A stretch of DNA of 64,000 nt from Pseudoalteromonas sp. NC201 (GTDB taxonomy: Bacteria > Pseudomonadota > Gammaproteobacteria > Enterobacterales > Alteromonadaceae). Shown here piece after piece: positions 1 through 7,180 of this stretch (its first letter is position 1; each line of letters opens with the position of its first letter). A program made the position numbers and the translations under genes. Location: assembly GCF_002850255.1 (NCBI RefSeq), contig NZ_CP022522.1:2355125-2419124 (forward strand), in the 5' to 3' direction. The notes under the pieces are model-generated. The model saw only the letters and a program-made list of their open reading frames with translations, searched no databases and had not been told where the DNA came from.

Positions 1-1
1 C

Positions 2-367
2 GCTATTTCTCGAGAAGTGTTAAAAGCAGTCACAGCAAGTAAAGCTATAAAGCAAGTTGGCATCCAGCAGAACTCGCTGTTGGCAGGGCTTGCTCAGCTA
101 ACATCATCTGTCACCAACGCCATTACAGCAGCGGCAGATACTAGACAATGGCAATCTTTACCAGGTGAAATTAGAGTGGCTCGAGTGAAATTACCCAAAA
201 ATACCACTCACCTGCAATTGCAAACCCAATTAAGGACTGGCAGAGTGATTAAACAGGATATACCGCTGAATCAAACAGCACCGTTGCTTAGCCACATTCG
301 CACCTTCACCGGTGTAGCTGAACCAGAAAAACAAAATTATTTATCATCTTTAACTAACATGGACTGA
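2..367 (+). CDS. COG3014-type protein, C-terminal part (cut by window edge)
   Basis: The reading frame is open from the first bases of the window, so the 5' end lies outside it; the GTG at 17 is probably an internal codon. About 121 residues remain. They contain an Ala/Gln/Thr-rich stretch and a basic C-terminal segment and no recognisable catalytic motif. The stop lies 4 bases before an LpoB-type lipoprotein gene, followed by an LPP20-type gene. In Alteromonadales these two commonly follow a COG3014 protein (a repeat-containing envelope protein of unknown function), which is the reason for the name. It is probably the first gene of a three-gene envelope operon. The identity rests mainly on context, because only the C-terminus is visible. 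Confidence 0.6.
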   Translation, partial: AISREVLKAVTASKAIKQVGIQQNSLLAGLAQLTSSVTNAITAAADTRQWQSLPGEIRVARVKLPKNTTHLQLQTQLRTGRVIKQDIPLNQTAPLLSHIRTFTGVAEPEKQNYLSSLTNMD

Positions 368-371
368 ATAC

Positions 372-989
372 ATGAAGCCTAAATTTGCAGTTAAATTAGT
401 TGTCCCAATGCTCATCGCGTCTAGCGCAGCGATGACGGGTTGTTCTTCAACAACCAAAGTGAGTCGCGTGGACACCAATGAAGAAATAGCGCTTTCAGAT
501 AAATGGAATGCCAAAGACTCTCAGTTAGTTGCTGAAGCAATGATAAGCGATATGCTCGGCTTCCCTTGGGTACGCGAACACCGTGCCAAAGAAGGTACTC
601 GACCCGCTATCATTATCCAATCTGTTCGTAATAAGTCGCATCAGCATATTGCAGTTGACACCTTTTTGAATGACCTCAAGCGCGCCATATTGCGAAGCGG
701 GCAAGCTGACTTCGTCGCAAACCGCTATGTACGAGATGAAATTCGTGAGGAAAGGCGAGACCAAGAGCTTAATTCAAGCCTCGAAACTCGTAATGAGATC
801 GGCCAAGAGCAAGGTGCTGATTATGCACTATCCGGCACGATTAACTCATTTGTTGATGAACAAGGTGGTAGTCGAGTCACTTTTTACCAAGTAGATCTTC
901 GATTAATAGACATGACGACTAACCGAGAGGTGTGGAATGGACAGAAGAAAATTCAAAAACTTCAAGAGCGCAGCGGGTATGGTTTCTAA
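372..989 (+). CDS. LpoB-type outer-membrane lipoprotein (penicillin-binding protein activator family)
   Basis: 205 residues. The N-terminus is a lipoprotein signal peptide with lipobox MTGC, Cys about residue 24. The mature part resembles the LpoB/COG3417 fold: a segment about a short-lived surface-exposed domain with IIIQSVRNKS, then GADYALSGTINSF and VDLRLIDMTTNREVWNGQKKI, which are typical of this family. In Enterobacteria LpoB spans the periplasm to activate PBP1b; whether this relative does so is not shown. It lies 4 bases after the COG3014-type gene and overlaps the next gene by 53 bases in another frame, so co-translation is likely. Because it belongs to a three-gene set rather than standing alone as enterobacterial lpoB does, I give no gene symbol. 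Confidence 0.8.
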   Translation: MKPKFAVKLVVPMLIASSAAMTGCSSTTKVSRVDTNEEIALSDKWNAKDSQLVAEAMISDMLGFPWVREHRAKEGTRPAIIIQSVRNKSHQHIAVDTFLNDLKRAILRSGQADFVANRYVRDEIREERRDQELNSSLETRNEIGQEQGADYALSGTINSFVDEQGGSRVTFYQVDLRLIDMTTNREVWNGQKKIQKLQERSGYGF

Positions 990-1977
990 ACGTCTAGCGT
1001 TACCTCTGTGTATTCTACTTAGTTTATCTGCCTGTCAGTCTACCAAGCAGGCGGTTGCAAAGGAAGAAAGCTTACCCACTTGGGCTACGCAGCAACCGAG
1101 TTCCGATTATCTAGTGTATGGCGTTGGTTCAGCGAGTCATATTGTAGATAGGACGGAAGCCAAACTTGCCGCCCAAGAAGCAGCTAGATTAGCGATTGCC
1201 AAACAGTTAAATGTGGAAATTGAAGGAACGACACAAGTTGCTCAAAGTCAGGCTAATGGCGATTTTTCGTATCGAGTGGATGAGATTTTATATTCTCGAG
1301 TTCCAAGCATACAATTACAGGGGATCAATATTGAGCAGGAGTTTTACTCCACAGCGCAAAAAACGGCCTATGCCCTTGCCTCATTTAACAAGATTGAGTC
1401 GAGGATGCACGCTGAGCTTGATATTAGGCAACTTGACGAAGAGATCAGTAACGCGACTATTTCGGCACTAACCAATTCAGAAAAACTAAAAGAAGCGATG
1501 GCAATTAAGCGACTAATCGCCAAAAGACGCAAAGCAAACGAATATCACAGGCAATTAGGTGGCGGCAGCATTGCCATACCAACCTCAGTGAGCAACAAAA
1601 ACAAAATGCTGAATGATTTTATTCAGTCATTAACTTTTAGTATTTCATCAAAGTTTTGGGGACAGGAGTCTATCCGCAACCAGTTAGCCGAAAGCTTGAC
1701 TAAGCAAGGTCTTACTGTTGTGGGTGAAAAACAAAGTGCAGACTTTCAAATTGACTTTCGCGTAGATTTCGAAGACGTAAAGAAAAACAGCACTTATTAT
1801 GTTTTTGCCAACTCGAGTTTAACACTCATGGAAAACGATAAAGAAAAGGCGCATGTTTCTGCACAAATAAAAGCAGCGTCTAGTTTTGAGAATATGGCTA
1901 AGTCTAATGCTGAAGAAAAGTCAGCAAAAATGCTAAGCAAAAAGCTGACGATGTTAATCATTGATAGTAAAATCTAA
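937..1977 (+). CDS. LPP20-type lipoprotein
   Basis: 346 residues. A hydrophobic segment ends in lipobox LSAC (Cys about residue 33 from this start). After it comes LPTWATQQP and a YGVGSA segment followed by an Ala-rich helix that starts with EAKLAAQEAARLAIAKQL; this arrangement is typical of LPP20/LPP20-like lipoproteins. The ATG at 937 has GAGAGG six bases upstream but makes a 53-base overlap with the LpoB-type gene. An alternative ATG at 979 would give a shorter, more typical lipoprotein signal with a weaker ribosome site. A bidirectional terminator follows the stop. Function is unknown. The family is found at the envelope, and the operon suggests a shared job with the two preceding genes. 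Confidence 0.75.
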   Translation: MDRRKFKNFKSAAGMVSKRLALPLCILLSLSACQSTKQAVAKEESLPTWATQQPSSDYLVYGVGSASHIVDRTEAKLAAQEAARLAIAKQLNVEIEGTTQVAQSQANGDFSYRVDEILYSRVPSIQLQGINIEQEFYSTAQKTAYALASFNKIESRMHAELDIRQLDEEISNATISALTNSEKLKEAMAIKRLIAKRRKANEYHRQLGGGSIAIPTSVSNKNKMLNDFIQSLTFSISSKFWGQESIRNQLAESLTKQGLTVVGEKQSADFQIDFRVDFEDVKKNSTYYVFANSSLTLMENDKEKAHVSAQIKAASSFENMAKSNAEEKSAKMLSKKLTMLIIDSKI

Positions 1978-2005
1978 AGTAAGGCCCTTTAATAGGGCCT
2001 TACTT
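1978..2005. terminator. Bidirectional terminator between converging genes
   Basis: The arms GTAAGGCCC and GGGCCTTAC enclose TTTAATA. The hairpin lies just after the LPP20-type stop and just before the stop of the converging minus-strand gene at 2014, so it can serve both. The T-tracts are short. Confidence 0.75.
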
Positions 2006-2013
2006 ATCTCTTC

Positions 2014-2418
2014 CTAGAATGACTTCACCACTTTAACGCTGCTATCTGCAGCTCCCGAAGACACAAACCCAATTAGGTTAGGGTTACTCGCAACGAGTTT
2101 AAGTACCTCAGCATCATCGGCGGCTTCTTTTGGTGGCGTCCCTTTTCCAGTAAATACTAATTTTGACCAATAAGCTTTAAGTTGACTTGATGACTTATTA
2201 AGTACCTTTTCATTAAACTCATCGGTTACCGTCGAGCCATCAGCCTGTGTTATCGGAAGTGCTTTAGAGCCATCGGAGAATGACTTTGATTTACCAATAA
2301 AAATTTGCTTAATTTCGTTTTCATCAAGTGTAGAAGTATTGGCAGGGTTGACAATGACATCCACGGCTAGGCAACTAAAAGCGCTGCAAAGTAGAGTAAG
2401 TAAAAATAATTTTTTCAT
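2014..2418 (-). CDS. Small periplasmic phosphate-binding-like protein (PstS-like, PBP_like_2 type)
   Basis: 134 residues with a signal peptide (MKKLFLLTLLCSAFSCLA). The mature protein begins VDVIVNPANTS and carries the helix ENEIKQIFIGKSKSFSDG, as in the half-size PstS-like family. It then has QADGSTVTDEFNEKVLNKS, a KAYWSKLVFTGKG segment and PNLIGFVSSGAAD, all typical of the phosphate-binding-protein fold. At 134 residues it is less than half of a full PstS, so it may hold one lobe only. The ATG at 2418 has AAGGAGAG just upstream; a longer reading from 2472 would overlap the porin gene. It follows the porin by about 10 bases, so the two form an operon. Substrate is not proven. Confidence 0.75.
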   Translation of the reverse strand: MKKLFLLTLLCSAFSCLAVDVIVNPANTSTLDENEIKQIFIGKSKSFSDGSKALPITQADGSTVTDEFNEKVLNKSSSQLKAYWSKLVFTGKGTPPKEAADDAEVLKLVASNPNLIGFVSSGAADSSVKVVKSF

Positions 2419-2428
2419 GCTTCTCTCC

Positions 2429-3505
2429 TTAAAATACCATGTCGATGCCAATTGTAATGGCTTTACTATCACCTGCGACTGCTAAACCAACGGAGTTATC
2501 CTCTACCTCATCGTACTGGATCTTGAAAGCGGCGGAGGAATGGAAATCCCAACGTACTCCAAACGAAGTGGTTTCATGGCTTTCGGCATCGTCGCCCTCG
2601 CCTTCAAAATCTGCGTAAGATACGAATGGCGTGATATTGTCAAAGCGATAGCCCAGTGTCAGCATCTTAGTGTCTAGATTGCCGTCTAAGTCCAACCGAT
2701 TTAGCTCAGATAAAATAAAGAAATTTCCCCAGTCTGCATTTACTGCTAAACCATAAAACTTACCATCTCGCTCATCACTCCCCTCCCATAAAACAGGCTC
2801 TCCAGAGCGATACCGCTGGTTGGTGTAACGCATATGGGTTAAACGCACTTCAAGCCAATCATTACTGGTTTGAATTACGCCGCCTAGGATGTCTTTCCAG
2901 ATTTCTCTAGTTGGCTCTTGAAAGAAAAACTCGCTCAACAGCTTATTGTCATCATCGTCTTCTTTACCGGCGTAAATATTCCCGCTTAATGACCAGTCGC
3001 CTATACTGCCGCTGTAGAGCATATTGATGCCATTATAATTAAAGATTTGCCAGGTGTAGTTGTCCGCGGGTGCACGCATCCAAATATAGGCGTAACCCAC
3101 ATCATAAAAGTCGGAGTAATAGAATAGCGGTAAGCGCTTTTTACCTGCTTGGAACGTCCAATTCTCATTAATCTCATAGGACAAATAAGCCCACTCGAAC
3201 TTTGCATCAAAATCGTCTGCGCCGCGCGCAACAATTTGACCAGTAACACTTAAACCTTCTGTTAGATCAGCACTAAATTGAAGGCCCATCAGTGTTTCAG
3301 GTTCAAATGAGATATCCTCGTCGTAAACACTGACGATAGGATAATCGGCGAGAAATATTGGATCGTTTATTCCGAATTGTGGAACACCGCTTCCGCTCAG
3401 CACCTTACCAGCATTGATACTTGCGAATCCGGAAAAGTTAACCTCTGCATGCCCTGAAAAACAGGCAAGGCAAAGGGTACAACCTAAAGCTAGTTTCATC
3501 TTCAT
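2429..3505 (-). CDS. Outer-membrane porin-like beta-barrel protein
   Basis: 358 residues. A signal peptide ends near HA at residue 20, and the mature part starts EVNFSGFASINAG. Alternating polar/aromatic strands follow, for example WTFQAGKKRLPLFYYSDFYDVG and SISEL-type strands, and the last strand ends in Phe (ITIGIDMVF). A terminal Phe is the usual recognition signal for outer-membrane barrel insertion. It resembles the small porin family seen in Shewanella, Vibrio and Pseudoalteromonas next to a PstS-like protein. The start at 3505 has GGGA nine bases upstream; ATG at 3499 is possible too. The downstream partner is a phosphate-binding-like protein, which suggests anion or phosphate-related uptake, but this is inference from context. 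Confidence 0.75.
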   Translation of the reverse strand: MKMKLALGCTLCLACFSGHAEVNFSGFASINAGKVLSGSGVPQFGINDPIFLADYPIVSVYDEDISFEPETLMGLQFSADLTEGLSVTGQIVARGADDFDAKFEWAYLSYEINENWTFQAGKKRLPLFYYSDFYDVGYAYIWMRAPADNYTWQIFNYNGINMLYSGSIGDWSLSGNIYAGKEDDDDNKLLSEFFFQEPTREIWKDILGGVIQTSNDWLEVRLTHMRYTNQRYRSGEPVLWEGSDERDGKFYGLAVNADWGNFFILSELNRLDLDGNLDTKMLTLGYRFDNITPFVSYADFEGEGDDAESHETTSFGVRWDFHSSAAFKIQYDEVEDNSVGLAVAGDSKAITIGIDMVF

Positions 3506-3629
3506 TGTGATTCATCCCAATTGCTTGTTCTACAAGTACTACATTGCAAGTATAGTTAAATTTAAGAAAATGCTAGCAAAAGCAGCAAATTGATATAAAT
3601 ATTTGCAGAAAAAGGGATGGAATAGGAAC

Positions 3630-3655
3630 AAAAAAGCAGCTTACGCTGCTTTTTA
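3630..3655 (-). terminator. Terminator of yejK
   Basis: Read on the minus strand, AAAGCAGC, a GTAA loop and GCTGCTTTTTT form a classical hairpin plus T-tract directly after the yejK stop. Confidence 0.85.
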
Positions 3656-3659
3656 TAAA

Positions 3660-4673
3660 CTAAGATTCGCCATTATAATAACGTTCAATTTGGTCCTTTA
3701 AGTTAGGCGGTACACCTTTAATCGTAAGTGTATCAGTCGCAGCATCATAAATAACCCGCTCACCCAAATGCTTACGTTCAAAGCCAACGCTTACTCCACC
3801 GCCAAGCCCGGAAAATTTCACCATACTCGTTACTGTCTTTTTATCGACAGGAAAGCTTTCTTCCAGCTCATAGCCCTGCTCTTTATAAAAGTCTTCAAAC
3901 TTTACGTCTGAAGACTTAGAAAGCGTCTCGGACAGTGTATTAACATCTGCGTCCTCGCCGCTTGAAACACAGTCGTTACAGTAATCAAAAATTTCCTTGC
4001 GGATGTCGTCTTTTTCAGACTTTTCAAATTGCTGTGTAGACAAATAATCCTCAACCGCGTGTAACATAGTTTGTGATTGCTGCTTTGGATCGATCCCCTC
4101 TTCACAACCAAGAAAATCTAAAAAGAAATCAGCAACTTTTCGACCAGCACGCCCCTTAATGAAGGAAATATAACGGTTTTCTTCTGCGGCTGTATCCCAA
4201 GCATCTAAATCGATTCTAGCAGCCAATTGCATACGTGAAATATCTAAGTGTTTTGCTGCGGATAAGTCTAAGTCTGAGGTAATCGTGTAATGCTCTTTAA
4301 TATTAATCAGTGCAATCATAATAAAATTGCTGGCAACATACTGATAATGACAAAACACTAAATACCCAGTTTCATGAAACGCATATTTATTAAGCTCTTC
4401 TTTAAGCACATTGGTTGCTTCTTGGGTTAAATTCCAAAAGTTAAGCTCATTATTTCTATAACTCTGCATCGCAGACGCGACCACACTGCTTTTTTCGCCG
4501 CTAAAAGCACAGAACCCTTTACCCGGTTTGCCATTGTAGGCATGATGCAATTGTTCAATGAAAACATTAACTTTGTCATTGACTTGCATTTCATCGTCAC
4601 GTAGATGTATTTCGGTATCTTCGTCTTGTTTGTCTACATAGTGAACAACTAGTTTTTTTACCTCAACGCTCAT
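3660..4673 (-). CDS. yejK: Nucleoid-associated protein YejK (NdpA)
   Basis: 337 residues, close to the 335 of E. coli YejK. It starts MSVEVKKLVVHYVDKQ and carries the family segments GKGFCAFSG, HYQYVASNFIMIALINIKEHYTIT (read as two parts), ISFIKGRAGRKVADFFLDFLGC and, near the C-terminus, VIYDAATDTLTIKGVPPNLK. YejK is an abundant nucleoid protein reported to interact with topoisomerase IV. The gene faces away from yejL-lapC across a gap of about 65 bases, the same arrangement as in E. coli. A terminator follows. I see nothing unusual in the sequence. Confidence 0.93.
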   Translation of the reverse strand: MSVEVKKLVVHYVDKQDEDTEIHLRDDEMQVNDKVNVFIEQLHHAYNGKPGKGFCAFSGEKSSVVASAMQSYRNNELNFWNLTQEATNVLKEELNKYAFHETGYLVFCHYQYVASNFIMIALINIKEHYTITSDLDLSAAKHLDISRMQLAARIDLDAWDTAAEENRYISFIKGRAGRKVADFFLDFLGCEEGIDPKQQSQTMLHAVEDYLSTQQFEKSEKDDIRKEIFDYCNDCVSSGEDADVNTLSETLSKSSDVKFEDFYKEQGYELEESFPVDKKTVTSMVKFSGLGGGVSVGFERKHLGERVIYDAATDTLTIKGVPPNLKDQIERYYNGES

Positions 4674-4738
4674 CTTTGTTTTTCACGCCTCTAATGTTAA
4701 AATGTAAAAATTATTGCTTTTATAAATTGAACCAACTG

Positions 4739-4951
4739 ATGCCTATCCAATCAAAGTATTCCAATAAACAAGTAGAAGAAATTGTTGACCAATTAGTTAA
4801 TGTATTAAGCTCGCAAAACGCACCAGTTGATCTCAGCTTAATGTGTTTGGGTAATTCTATCACGCACATTCTAAAAGAACATGTTCCAGAGAGTAAGAGA
4901 CAATCTGTTGCCGAAAATTTTGCCAAAGCACTTACACAATCAGTAAAGTAA
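4739..4951 (+). CDS. yejL: YejL family protein (DUF1414)
   Basis: 70 residues from ATG 4739 (MPIQSKYSNKQVEEIVDQL), slightly shorter than E. coli YejL. An upstream in-frame ATG at 4676 would add 21 residues not found in the family, so I use the downstream start. Family features are the SNKQVE motif, CLGNSITHIL and the helix KRQSVAENFAKALTQSV. Function is unknown. It sits 4 bases before lapC and shares the yejK/yejL/yejM gene order of E. coli. Confidence 0.88.
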   Translation: MPIQSKYSNKQVEEIVDQLVNVLSSQNAPVDLSLMCLGNSITHILKEHVPESKRQSVAENFAKALTQSVK

Positions 4952-4955
4952 CGGA

Positions 4956-6476
4956 ATGAATCTTACACCGCACAGTCCTTTTTCATCAAAAGCAAGTCAA
5001 TTACTCAGCTGGGGACACTGGTTTACCTTTGCTAACATTGGCTTGGTTTTATTGATTAGCTCAGTTTATTTGTTCGCCGACAAAGCGCCAAGTACCTTTG
5101 TCGGTTGGTTTTATATGCTGATCACGTGGATAAGCCATACCAGCTTTATCACTTTTTGTGCGTTTGTATTAACTATCTTTCCGCTTAGTTTAATATTCCC
5201 TTACCCGCGACATATTCGCGGGATGGCTGCAATTATTGCCTCGGTTGGTATTGTTGTACTAACAGTGGATGCCTTTGTTTACCTACAACTTGGCTACCAT
5301 ATAAACCCAGCTTCGCTTTCCGATATTTTTGTTTTATTGTGGGAAACCTTAGTCGGATCATCCCTCATTAATCTCATTGTTACCATTGCAATGCTTGGAC
5401 TGGTGCTCACTTTTGAACTACTCGCAGGTAATTATGCTTGGCGTCATTTGGCCGAGCTTAAATCCTATAAATTCCCTCGCTATGCAACGGGGACCATTGT
5501 TACCTGCTTTGCGCTCAGTCACAGCCTGCATATTTGGGCCGATGCGAATGCCTTTTTCGATATCACTAAGCAAGATAATGTATTACCTCTCTCATATCCT
5601 ACAACCGCAAAGAGCTTACTCGCCAGACACGATTTACTTGATATCGAGCAGTATGAAGAAGCGCACTCACTAAGCATTGGTGATACGCATTCAAAATACA
5701 AAGCCCCTGTAATTTCGGCGGTATGCAAAGAAAAGAAAGATACCACAGAGCAACCTATCAACGTTTATGCTTACACAGATGAGGCGCTTTTCCAAAAAAC
5801 AGCAACAGCACTTCAGAGCAACGGTAAAAATAACGTGTTCCGAATGGATTCTGTTTTACGCGCAGGAAATAGCAGCGATGCACTATTCAGCCTGGTATAC
5901 GGTCTACCGAGTTATTATAAAGAGTCTGTCCTGCTACAGCAGCAAGTTCCGGTATGGTCAATTAATAATGACTTAATGAGTGTTAATGCTAACGGCGAGT
6001 TCTCTTTTGTACCCTCTCATCAAACAAGTAAATTAACAATCGTTGAAGTAAGTGACGAAATTGACATTGATAGTTCAAAGCCGTTCGTGGCAATTGATAT
6101 TAGTGCACAGCAAGCGACGGTATTAACCAGTTCTGCGGTAACGAACATTGAGCTGTTTGCTCAGGCTTCTGGTCTTGTGCAGCCCAATGACATCACCTAC
6201 ACCCTATTAAGCTCTTATCTAGGCTGCGACCCCCTTGCTCAACAAAGTATGCTGGCATCGAACATTAAAACTCGCTCTCATGCAGAAGGCGTTAACTTTA
6301 CGCAAGGTGTCTTAGTTGCCTTCAAAAAAGACAAAATCACCTTAGTCAATCAAGATGGTAGCTTCAAGCAGATGTCAGCAAAGGAAGGCTTTGTGTTAAA
6401 CGGCAATCTAGATATTCCATTTTTAATACAAAGTATTAAGACATTAAAAAAATTCACAGCCCCTGAAGCGCAATAA
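4956..6476 (+). CDS. lapC: LapC/YejM/PbgA-type inner-membrane protein, shortened periplasmic domain
   Basis: 506 residues. The first ~190 hold the DUF3413 membrane region with about five transmembrane segments, including WISHTSFITFCAF, FPYPRHIRGMAAIIASVG and LQLGYHINPASLSDIF, all typical of YejM. The periplasmic part retains ADANAFFDITKQDNVLPLSYPTTAK split over a conserved segment and the FSLVYGLPSYY motif of the sulfatase-like domain, but it is about 80 residues shorter than the 586-residue E. coli protein. In E. coli, YejM (LapC, PbgA) controls lipopolysaccharide synthesis by blocking LapB, so that LpxC is stabilised. Position after yejL supports the name. The missing parts are discussed in the findings. 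Confidence 0.85.
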   Translation: MNLTPHSPFSSKASQLLSWGHWFTFANIGLVLLISSVYLFADKAPSTFVGWFYMLITWISHTSFITFCAFVLTIFPLSLIFPYPRHIRGMAAIIASVGIVVLTVDAFVYLQLGYHINPASLSDIFVLLWETLVGSSLINLIVTIAMLGLVLTFELLAGNYAWRHLAELKSYKFPRYATGTIVTCFALSHSLHIWADANAFFDITKQDNVLPLSYPTTAKSLLARHDLLDIEQYEEAHSLSIGDTHSKYKAPVISAVCKEKKDTTEQPINVYAYTDEALFQKTATALQSNGKNNVFRMDSVLRAGNSSDALFSLVYGLPSYYKESVLLQQQVPVWSINNDLMSVNANGEFSFVPSHQTSKLTIVEVSDEIDIDSSKPFVAIDISAQQATVLTSSAVTNIELFAQASGLVQPNDITYTLLSSYLGCDPLAQQSMLASNIKTRSHAEGVNFTQGVLVAFKKDKITLVNQDGSFKQMSAKEGFVLNGNLDIPFLIQSIKTLKKFTAPEAQ

Positions 6477-6541
6477 CCTTGAACAAAATGGGATGTCATC
6501 TATGGTTAAGTAGATATTAACTGTTACAGCAAGGATGCCAG

Positions 6542-7018
6542 ATGCAATTATATCTAAAACTACTCGTACTGATTTTTGTCTCTACTCATTGTTTCGCCAC
6601 AACAACGGTAAAATACTTTAAATGCACGACCGACAGAGGCATCGTTTTTAGCCAATTTCCCTGTTCGGCCAATGCGACCCAGCATACGATAACCACATCC
6701 GATCCTAAAGCCTCGGCTCCCTCAGAGCAGCACTATAAAACGTTAAACAATTTGGAACGTAACCAAATTGCGAAAAGGACAAAGCGTGCACTCAGAGCCA
6801 AACACCATGAAAAAGCCGTGCTCAATCGCAAAAGAGATACCGCAGTTAGAGAGCAACAAGATCAATTAACTAAACTGATGAATGAAGACAGGCGCAAAAA
6901 GGTCGTCAGACAAGTTAAAAAGGAAATAAAGGCCATTAATAAGGCACATGCTAAAGCGATTAAAAGCCTAGAGAAAGAGATTTCAAAATTAGAAAGGCAA
7001 CTCAAAGAATATGAGTGA
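6542..7018 (+). CDS. Secreted coiled-coil protein with DUF4124-like start
   Basis: 158 residues. A signal peptide (about 19 residues, ending CFA) precedes VKYFKCTTDRGIVFSQFPC, which resembles the DUF4124 start (aromatic-Lys-Cys, then Asp, Phe and Pro-Cys). From about residue 70 to the end it is a highly charged helix rich in Lys, Arg, Glu and Gln (for example EEDRRKKVV-like repeats and KSLEKEISKLERQLKE), almost certainly a coiled coil. It probably acts in the periplasm. Neighbours are lapC and aceK, on the same strand but with 60- and 160-base gaps, so it may be a single-gene unit. I do not recognise a specific function. Confidence 0.7.
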   Translation: MQLYLKLLVLIFVSTHCFATTTVKYFKCTTDRGIVFSQFPCSANATQHTITTSDPKASAPSEQHYKTLNNLERNQIAKRTKRALRAKHHEKAVLNRKRDTAVREQQDQLTKLMNEDRRKKVVRQVKKEIKAINKAHAKAIKSLEKEISKLERQLKEYE

Positions 7019-7101
7019 TATAACCGCTCAATTACATTGGTTGTTTTTTGAGAATCACACTTGGTCTATGCGCATTCGCTATAGTTATGCAAATACCTTA
7101 A

Positions 7102-7114
7102 CTGGTATTACCAG
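7102..7114. promoter_or_regulatory. Palindromic operator candidate upstream of aceK
   Basis: CTGGTATTACCAG is a perfect 13-base palindrome 67 bases before the aceK start. It matches the TGGTNNNACCA pattern of GntR-family regulators of the PdhR/FadR type. Control of a glyoxylate-shunt gene by such a regulator makes sense. Similar TGGTA-TACCA strings occur in repeats elsewhere in the window, so this is a candidate only. Confidence 0.5.
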
Positions 7115-7180
7115 ATGACTTTTCGCACATTACCTTGTAAAGTGAAACCACTCCGCGTGGATAATTTATGAGGGATGTAG

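Noticed and set aside
7011..7118. 35-codon ORF overlapping the end of the coiled-coil gene
   Set aside because: It runs through the aceK operator region, starts inside the previous stop and has no ribosome site; probably chance.
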